A stretch of 43,649 nt of DNA from Actinomycetes bacterium (lineage in GTDB: Bacteria > Actinomycetota > Actinomycetes > Actinomycetales > Microbacteriaceae). The notes beneath the pieces were generated by a model. The model was not told the DNA's origin, did no database searches, and saw only the letters and a list, made by a program, of their open reading frames with translations. Where the stretch lies: NCBI GenBank assembly GCA_030426515.1, contig JAUHYM010000006.1:1-43649 (forward strand), written 5' to 3'. The position numbers and the translations under genes were made by a program. Numbering within the stretch: position 1 is the first letter of the stretch; each line of letters opens with the position of its first letter. Of the stretch, positions 28,377-42,036 are shown piece by piece.

Positions 28377-28829
28377 CTACTCGTCGAATTCGTCCTCCCA
28401 CGGCCATCTCGGCCGTGCCGTGCGCGTGCGTCGCAGCGCGACGGCGACCCACGCCGCGCCCGCCGTGCAGAGCGCGACCGTGGGTGCGGGCCACCCGATC
28501 GCCAGCTGCCCCGCGGCCGACAGCGCGACCGCCGGAGCGGTTCCCCCGACCATGGCGGCGGTGGCCACCGTCGCGATGTAGGCCACGAAGCCGGCGATGC
28601 CGATCCACACCGCCGACAGGTACGACGGAGCGTCGGAGCGCAGCACGCGCACCAGTGCGGCTGCCAGAACCAGCCCGGTGACCGCGACGGCCAGCACCCC
28701 CGGGAGCGGCCCGAGTCCTGGCGTGGCGATGACGTCGGTGTCGGTGACCAGACTCAGCAGCCCGAGGGCCGCGACCACCAGCGCGACGAAGCCGGTGACC
28801 GTCAGCGCGATGATCACCGGGGGACGCAC
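28377..28829 (-). CDS. Small multi-pass membrane protein
   Basis: 150 aa with several hydrophobic segments (VIIALTVTGFVALVVAALGLLSLV ... GVLAVAVTGLVLAAALV ...); GTG start. Confidence 0.65.
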   Translation of the reverse strand: MRPPVIIALTVTGFVALVVAALGLLSLVTDTDVIATPGLGPLPGVLAVAVTGLVLAAALVRVLRSDAPSYLSAVWIGIAGFVAYIATVATAAMVGGTAPAVALSAAGQLAIGWPAPTVALCTAGAAWVAVALRRTRTARPRWPWEDEFDE

Positions 28830-28877
28830 CCCCGGTTCCTCCGGCTCGGCCTCAGTCGTGGTGCGCCTCTGCCTCGG

Positions 28878-29969
28878 TCAGCCCTGCTGGGGGCGGACGA
28901 TCTGCGGGCCGGCCTCGAGGGTGCGCTCGTACTCGCGCTGCGCCTCGTAGTTGAGCTCGGTCACACGCTTGCCGCGCGCGGCCACCCACGAGCCGAACCA
29001 GATCGTGAGCTCGCGCCCGAAGACGAACGAGGCGATCGCCAGCGGCGCCAGCAGCTCGCCCTCGACCAGTGCGGCACCCTCGCTGGCGGTGAGCGTCCAG
29101 AACGGCGCCTGGAAGAGCTGACCCAGCAGGTGTCCACCGTAGGAGGCGACGCCCACGAGCAGGCCGAAGATCACCCAGTAGCCCCAGCGTCCGCGGTTGA
29201 TGATGGCGCCCAGCAGCCAGAACGCGATGAAGAACACGGCCACCGGCACCCACAGCGACCACGTCGCGAGCGCCTCGACGGTGGCGGTCGCGATGTTCTC
29301 GGTCGTGACATTGCCCTCGATCGCACCGATCGTGAGCCACGCCAGCAGGTAGAGGACCGCGAACGACAGCGCGGCCAGCAGCCCGATGGCGCCCGCAGCG
29401 GCCCGGTTGCCGCGCGGCATCGGCGCCTCGGGCGCCTGGACGAAGATCGGCTGACCCTGCTGGTGCGCCGTCGCGGCGGCACCGGCGGCAGCGGTTCCGG
29501 CTGTGGTTTCCGCTCCCACGACCTCGGTCGGCTGGTCGTCGGCGAGGCTGGTCGCGGCAGGGGTGGCCTCCGCGGGCGCGGGGTCCACGGTGGCTGCGGC
29601 GGGGGCGGGCTCCGCGACAGGCGCGGCAGCGGTCGGCGGCACGTATTCCTCGCCGCCGCTGGCCGCGGCGTACGCGGATGCCCAGCCGTCGGCCTCGTCC
29701 GCGGCGGGTTCCGCATCTGCGGCGGCGGGCTCGGCGGTCGGTTCGGCGGTGGTCGGCGCATCCGTCGCGGCCTGGTCGGTGTCGGCGGGCTCGACCAGAG
29801 CGTCGGCATCCGCGGCATCGCCCGACGCGTGCCCGTCGGGCGTCTCCGCGTTCGCGTCCGCCCCGGCGGCCTCTGCGTCGGCCAGTCCCTCGTTCGCGCG
29901 TCCGACGACGTCATCCACCTCGGTGGGCTCCTCGACCGGATCGCCGTACGACGCTTTCGGGTCACTCAT
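28878..29969 (-). CDS. Membrane protein with long acidic Ala/Asp/Pro-rich N-terminal region
   Basis: MSDPKASYGDPVEEPTEVDD...; C-terminal TM region AIGLLAALSFAVLYLLAWLTIGAIEG...; GAGGAG 8 nt upstream of ATG. Confidence 0.75.
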   Translation of the reverse strand: MSDPKASYGDPVEEPTEVDDVVGRANEGLADAEAAGADANAETPDGHASGDAADADALVEPADTDQAATDAPTTAEPTAEPAAADAEPAADEADGWASAYAAASGGEEYVPPTAAAPVAEPAPAAATVDPAPAEATPAATSLADDQPTEVVGAETTAGTAAAGAAATAHQQGQPIFVQAPEAPMPRGNRAAAGAIGLLAALSFAVLYLLAWLTIGAIEGNVTTENIATATVEALATWSLWVPVAVFFIAFWLLGAIINRGRWGYWVIFGLLVGVASYGGHLLGQLFQAPFWTLTASEGAALVEGELLAPLAIASFVFGRELTIWFGSWVAARGKRVTELNYEAQREYERTLEAGPQIVRPQQG

Positions 29970-30082
29970 CGAACGCACTCCTCACGCAGGGACGGTCCCC
30001 GCTGTGCCGAGGGTACCCGGCGACACGCCGCGCACCGCGGAGGCATGCCGCTCGCCGCGTGTCCGGCGCGTCGCGCGTCCGG

Positions 30083-30709
30083 TCAGCCCCACACGGACTC
30101 GGCGACCGCCTCGTAGTACCCCGGCGGGCTCCACTCGCGGTAGACGTCGACCACCCACAGTCCGTCGCGGATCTCGTGCTGGGTCGTCACCCCGTCCCGG
30201 GTGCGCTCGCACACGATCCGCTGCCCGTTCGCCGAGCACACGTAGCCGGCGTCGCGGAAGACCGGGTCGGCGACCTCGGCGGCAGCCGCATCGACCTGCC
30301 AGATGCGGGTTCCCACCGACGGGCCGTCGGGGACGACCCACTCGCAGGCGAGGACCGGCTCGGCCTCCAGCATCTCCGCGAGCCCGGACGATTGCCCTGC
30401 CAGCGCGTCCTCGCCCTCGCGCAGCTCCGCGTCCGCGGTCGACTCGAGCAGCCCCCACAGGTCGTCGGGGTAGAGACCCCGACATGCGGCGGGGAGGGTG
30501 CGGGTGGCTCCCGTGTCCTCGTCGGTGATGACGATGACCTCGGGCTCCGGCTCCTCCTCGGTCGTCGCGGCGCGCAGGGTGTCGCTGATCCAGTCCGAGA
30601 CGCCGGGGAGAGCAGGCACGGCCAGCCACGCGAGCGCGGCCACGATGCCCAGGCACACCACGCCGACCAGCCACGCGAACCACGTGCTGCGACCCCCGGT
30701 CTGCGCCAT
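30083..30709 (-). CDS. Hypothetical single-TM exported protein (paralogue of 30813..31418)
   Basis: MAQTGGRSTWFAWLVGVVCLGIVAALAWLAVPAL...CRGLYPDDLWGLLE...CEWVVPDG...GLWVVDVYREWSPPGYYEAVAESVWG*; GGGAG upstream of ATG 30709. Confidence 0.75.
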   Translation of the reverse strand: MAQTGGRSTWFAWLVGVVCLGIVAALAWLAVPALPGVSDWISDTLRAATTEEEPEPEVIVITDEDTGATRTLPAACRGLYPDDLWGLLESTADAELREGEDALAGQSSGLAEMLEAEPVLACEWVVPDGPSVGTRIWQVDAAAAEVADPVFRDAGYVCSANGQRIVCERTRDGVTTQHEIRDGLWVVDVYREWSPPGYYEAVAESVWG

Positions 30710-30812
30710 CGTCACTCCCTGCGCCTCGGTCGCGGCGGGTCCGCGACATCCACCTCCACGGTATGCGCGCGGCGGGCCGGGTGGCTCCGCGGCACGCGGC
30801 TACGCTGAAGCC

Positions 30813-31418
30813 ATGCCTGGCTCCCGCGCGTTCGCCGCACTCGCCGCCGCGGGCGCGGCGATCACTCTGACGCTCACGGGCTGCGTGGCAGACGTGGTCG
30901 ATCCGGGCCCGTCCGCGGCACCGGAGGTGGCCCCCACCGTCACAGCGGCGCCCGAGAGCCCCGAGATCACGTCGGTTCCCTCGTCGTGCGAGCAGCTCGT
31001 ACCGGAGGACCTGCGGGCGGACCTGGACCATCTCGATCTCAACACCCCCGCCTCGCAGAACGCGGGGCTTCCCAGCAACCTGGGCAACGACGATCTCGCC
31101 GCGCTCGCCGAGGGCGACCGGGTGCTCACCTGCAACTGGGACGGCGAGTCGTCGGCCGACACGTACCTGCACACGAGCGTGGTGGTCATCGACGGTGGCG
31201 ACGGCGCCGCGGCGGTCAAGCTGCTCACCGACGACCGCGTGCAGTGCTACCCCGCGGACGGCGGCACGCGGTGCGAATTCACGTCGACGCGTTCGGATCC
31301 CGCGGTGGAGTACGGCGAGACGCATCTGTTCCGCGAGGACCTCTGGCTGGCGACGGCGTGGTCGAACGTCGCGCCCCCGGGATACACCTCCGCACTCGCC
31401 GAGAACCTCTGGCCCTAG
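30813..31418 (+). CDS. Putative lipoprotein (paralogue of 30083..30709)
   Basis: MPGSRAFAALAAAGAAITLTLTGC lipobox; CEQLVPEDLRADLD...CNWDGE...DLWLATAWSNVAPPGYTSALAENLWP*; TACGCT 6 nt before ATG. Confidence 0.8.
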   Translation: MPGSRAFAALAAAGAAITLTLTGCVADVVDPGPSAAPEVAPTVTAAPESPEITSVPSSCEQLVPEDLRADLDHLDLNTPASQNAGLPSNLGNDDLAALAEGDRVLTCNWDGESSADTYLHTSVVVIDGGDGAAAVKLLTDDRVQCYPADGGTRCEFTSTRSDPAVEYGETHLFREDLWLATAWSNVAPPGYTSALAENLWP

Positions 31419-31444
31419 CCGCCGGCCACCCGCCCCCAGACGAC

Positions 31445-31479
31445 CGACGGGCCCCCGGCGTCCTGCCGGGGGCCCGTCG
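31445..31479. terminator. Strong hairpin between convergent lipoprotein gene and rpoC (bidirectional terminator candidate)
   Basis: cgacgggcccccggc-gtcct-gccgggggcccgtcg: perfect 15-bp stem, 5-nt loop. Confidence 0.8.
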
Positions 31480-31510
31480 TGTCACCGGATGCGGAGGCAT
31501 CCGGATCCGG

Positions 31511-35410
<3,900 letters not shown>

Positions 35411-35451
35411 TAGTTCTCCTGTGTCGAATCTTGTGTTTTGCCTGGCCGGAT

Positions 35452-38946
<3,495 letters not shown>

Positions 38947-39021
38947 GGGGATAACCTCCATGAGCCGGGCAGGCTCGGTTCCTTGTTGTCAGTGACTCGT
39001 CGTCAGGTGCGTTCGGCCCTC

Positions 39022-39060
39022 GTCCCCGAAGCCGGACGTCCGCACCGCGATCGCGGGGAC
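39022..39060 (-). other. Inverted-repeat-rich element in rpoB 5' leader
   Basis: gtccccg ... cggggac closing stem enclosing palindromes ggacgtcc and cgcgatcgcg. Confidence 0.5.
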
Positions 39061-39119
39061 GCACCGTGCACAGCCGACCACCATATGAAGGCAGGGGGAA
39101 TCCAAGAGCGCAAACAACA

Positions 39120-39148
39120 ACTATAGGCGCTTCGCCACGCCATGTCCA
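39120..39148 (-). promoter_or_regulatory. Housekeeping-sigma-like promoter for rpoBC
   Basis: Minus strand TGGACA (39148-39143), 17-nt spacer, TATAGT (39125-39120). Confidence 0.7.
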
Positions 39149-39281
39149 GCTGGATTCTTGACGACCCCTCACCCCTGAGGTATGAGTCCTCCCGGCGGCG
39201 CCGAATTCCGCCGCGCAGCAGCCCGGACGAACGCCGGGACGGATGCCGGACGAGGCGCAGCGCCCCGCCCGGCACCGACCG

Positions 39282-39596
39282 TCAGTGACCCGCGTTGCCG
39301 CGACAGGCCACCCCGGGGCGCTCGTCGCCCAGCGCGTCCTTCAGCCCGAGGCTGACGAACTGTCCGTAGCTCTGCACGCCGTGGTAGTCGTAGGCGACGG
39401 CATCGTCGTCATACCCCGGCGGGTTGCCTTCGACGTCGTCGGGCACGTCGCGTCCCGAGTAGGAGCAGGCGGACTTCCCCTTCTCCCCACCGGGTACGGC
39501 ACCGCCCTTCCCGTTGTACTCGCCGGCGCTCGCGGCACCGGCTCCTCCCACCACCAGGCCGAGCGCAAGCACGGCCCCGATCGCTGCACGCTTCAT
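39282..39596 (-). CDS. Small secreted protein (ACxYSG...QSYGQ...PGxACxxxxGH type)
   Basis: Signal peptide MKRAAIGAVLALGLVVGGAGAASA; mature ACSYSGRDVPDD...GVQSYGQFVSLGLKDALGDERPGVACRGNAGH*; ATG at 39605 also possible. Confidence 0.8.
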   Translation of the reverse strand: MKRAAIGAVLALGLVVGGAGAASAGEYNGKGGAVPGGEKGKSACSYSGRDVPDDVEGNPPGYDDDAVAYDYHGVQSYGQFVSLGLKDALGDERPGVACRGNAGH

Positions 39597-39869
39597 CGCG
39601 TACATCCCCTGTGTTCCCCCGGGCGACGGCGTCGTCGCCCGTCGCGGCTGGATCGCCACGGCTCGCACGCTACTCCGCTCCCGGGCCGCGCGGTATCCCA
39701 TCTCTCTGGGATGCCGGCGAGGGGTGGTGCGCGAGAGCGAACCCGAGGATGCTGTGGACAAGGGGGCATCCGACCGTTCAGGTATCACCGGGCACGGTCG
39801 GCTCCTCCTCCTCACGGGTGCAGCCGCGACGGCCACCCGGGGATCACGTGTGTCGGGCAGGGGGCGAGC

Positions 39870-42020
39870 ATGGGGGATGCGGCGACGCCGGCACCTGTCG
39901 TGCGACTGTCGGGCGCACTGTCGCTCACCGCGATCTCGGTCGAGGGCATCGACCGGCGCGCCGAGGCCCGACGCCTGGCCGTGCCGGTCGCGCGGCTCAT
40001 CTTCACGGTGACCGCCTCGGCCCTCGGTGACGGAGACTCGGTGCTCCGCCTGTCGTTCCCGCGGCCGGGCGAGCGGGCCCTGCTGCGCGTCGTCTGCCGC
40101 CGCGGCACGCGGGTCACGGTCCACCGCCTGCGGGTCGACGACCAGACGGTCACGGCCGACCTTCCGGCGATGACGACGGGCGAGATCGCCGTCCTCTCGC
40201 TCCTGCGCTTCCCGACCGTCATCGCGGCGGCCGCGTTCGGTCGCGTGCCCCTGCCGGGCGCCGGCCAGATGCCGCCGCGACTGCCCCTCCCCCGCCCGGA
40301 CCGGATCGGCGGTCTACGCTCGGCGCCGCCGCCGGGCGTCCCCGACGGCGATGGCCTGGAGATGCCTCGCTTCCTCGAGCCGCCCGAAGAGGCAGCACCC
40401 GCACCGGTCGAGATGGCTCCGCCGGAGGAGGCGTTCGAATCCGCACCCCCGCCGGTGCCCGTGCCCCCGGCGCCGCACACCGAGACGCCGCAGACACCTG
40501 TCCGTGAGCCCGCCCACATCGACGCCGAAGTGCCCGCGAGCATCCCGGTCGAGCGCGAGGTCCCGCTCGTCGTGCGCCTGTCTCGCGACCGGCTCGAGGC
40601 GACACCGGGCCGCGCGCGCGACGACGCCGTCATCCCGGTCGATCCGACGCGTCCGGTCATCGTGACGGTCGCCCTGCGCGGGATCCGCCTGGCCGAGGGC
40701 GCGCACCGCACGCGCCGCCTGCGCCTGCCGGACGCCGGGGCTGCGCCCGCGACGGCGACCTTCCGCCTGATCGGCGTGGATGCCGGCGAGGCCGACGTCT
40801 CGGTGATCGTGCGCCAGGAGCCGGTCGAGCTGCCGCTGGCGACGCTCCGGCTGCGACCGACCGTCACCGCGCAGGGTTCGGCGGACGCGGCGCCGCTGGT
40901 GGCCGCGACCGCGGCTTCGGCCCGCCCCGCGCAGGTCGCGGAGCTCCCGACGCTGCGCGTGGATGAGGAGCTGGCCGGCGGGCGGTCTGTGCTGCACATC
41001 GCGGCGGTGATCGGGCAGGAGCGTGCCGAAGGACGCGTCGAGATCGGCGACAAGGCAGCGTTCGTCGACCGCGTCTACGCGCGTCTGCAGGGCATCGCCT
41101 CTCGGGTGGAGGCGATCCGGGATGCCGAGACCCGCCGCGCCGAGACCGAGCGACTCGTCCGCCGGTACGGTCAGGCGCTCGCCGACAGCCTGCTGGGCCC
41201 AGACGTGCGCGCGCTGCTGTGGCGGCATCGCGCCGAGGTGACCTCACTGCTGCTGCAGACCTCCGCCGAGATCGACCTGCCGTGGGAGGTCGTGCACCTG
41301 CGCCCGCCGGAGGGCGAGGACGACGGGAGAACCCACTTCCTCGCCGACCTCGGCCTCCTGCGCTGGGTGTACGACACCGCGCGCCCACGGCGCATCGCCG
41401 TCCACAGCGCGGTGGCCCTCTGCCCGGAGTACGAGGACAAGAGCCTGCGCCTGGCCCGCACCGCCGAGGAGGTCGCCGCGCTGCGGACCCATCTCGCGGG
41501 CGACCCGGTCTCTCCGATCGGCGTGCCCGAGGTCCGCTCGTGCGTGCAGAACGGCTTCGATCTGCTCCACTTCGCCGGCCACGGCCGCTGGAGCGATGCC
41601 GAGCCCATCGGGCAGCAGCTGCTGCTGGCCGCCTTCTCCCCCGGCGCCGCCGAGGGCGTGTACGCCGACCGCGACGTCCGCGCCGATCTGACGACCGCCA
41701 GCCGCGCATCCCACGCCCCTCTGGTGTTCCTCAGCGCGTGCGACGTCGGCCGGCTGCGCTCCGGGGCCACCGGGACCGGCGGCTTCGCCGAGGCGTTCCT
41801 GCGCGGTGGCGCCGGCGCGTTCATCGGCTGCGGCTGGGCGGTGCGCGACGACGTCGCCTCGGAATTCGTCCGCGTGTTCTACGACGCCGCATTCGGTGCG
41901 GACCTCGACCTCGCCGCCGCCACGCGGCAGGCCCGCGATGCCGCCCGGCGCGCGGGCGACCTGAGCGGACTGGCCTATGCGGTCTTCGCCGATCCCCGTA
42001 CTCACCTGACCACGACCTGA
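39870..42020 (+). CDS. CHAT-domain protease with N-terminal beta-rich repeat regions
   Basis: ATG 39870 MGDAATPAPVVRLSGAL...; C-terminal CHAT signature DLLHFAGHGRW ... APLVFLSACDVGRL ... GGFAEAFLRGGAGAFIGCGWAVRD. Confidence 0.85.
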   Translation: MGDAATPAPVVRLSGALSLTAISVEGIDRRAEARRLAVPVARLIFTVTASALGDGDSVLRLSFPRPGERALLRVVCRRGTRVTVHRLRVDDQTVTADLPAMTTGEIAVLSLLRFPTVIAAAAFGRVPLPGAGQMPPRLPLPRPDRIGGLRSAPPPGVPDGDGLEMPRFLEPPEEAAPAPVEMAPPEEAFESAPPPVPVPPAPHTETPQTPVREPAHIDAEVPASIPVEREVPLVVRLSRDRLEATPGRARDDAVIPVDPTRPVIVTVALRGIRLAEGAHRTRRLRLPDAGAAPATATFRLIGVDAGEADVSVIVRQEPVELPLATLRLRPTVTAQGSADAAPLVAATAASARPAQVAELPTLRVDEELAGGRSVLHIAAVIGQERAEGRVEIGDKAAFVDRVYARLQGIASRVEAIRDAETRRAETERLVRRYGQALADSLLGPDVRALLWRHRAEVTSLLLQTSAEIDLPWEVVHLRPPEGEDDGRTHFLADLGLLRWVYDTARPRRIAVHSAVALCPEYEDKSLRLARTAEEVAALRTHLAGDPVSPIGVPEVRSCVQNGFDLLHFAGHGRWSDAEPIGQQLLLAAFSPGAAEGVYADRDVRADLTTASRASHAPLVFLSACDVGRLRSGATGTGGFAEAFLRGGAGAFIGCGWAVRDDVASEFVRVFYDAAFGADLDLAAATRQARDAARRAGDLSGLAYAVFADPRTHLTTT

Positions 42021-42036
42021 ACGACAGGAGATGACC

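Noticed and set aside
39755-39783. TGGACA-N17-TCAGGT as promoter of the CHAT operon
   Set aside because: The -10 match is weak; not reported as a feature without start-site data.
39243-39869. Upstream extension of the CHAT ORF
   Set aside because: Overlaps the divergent secreted-protein gene and its upstream region and reads as Arg/Pro-rich noise; ATG 39870 is the more plausible start.
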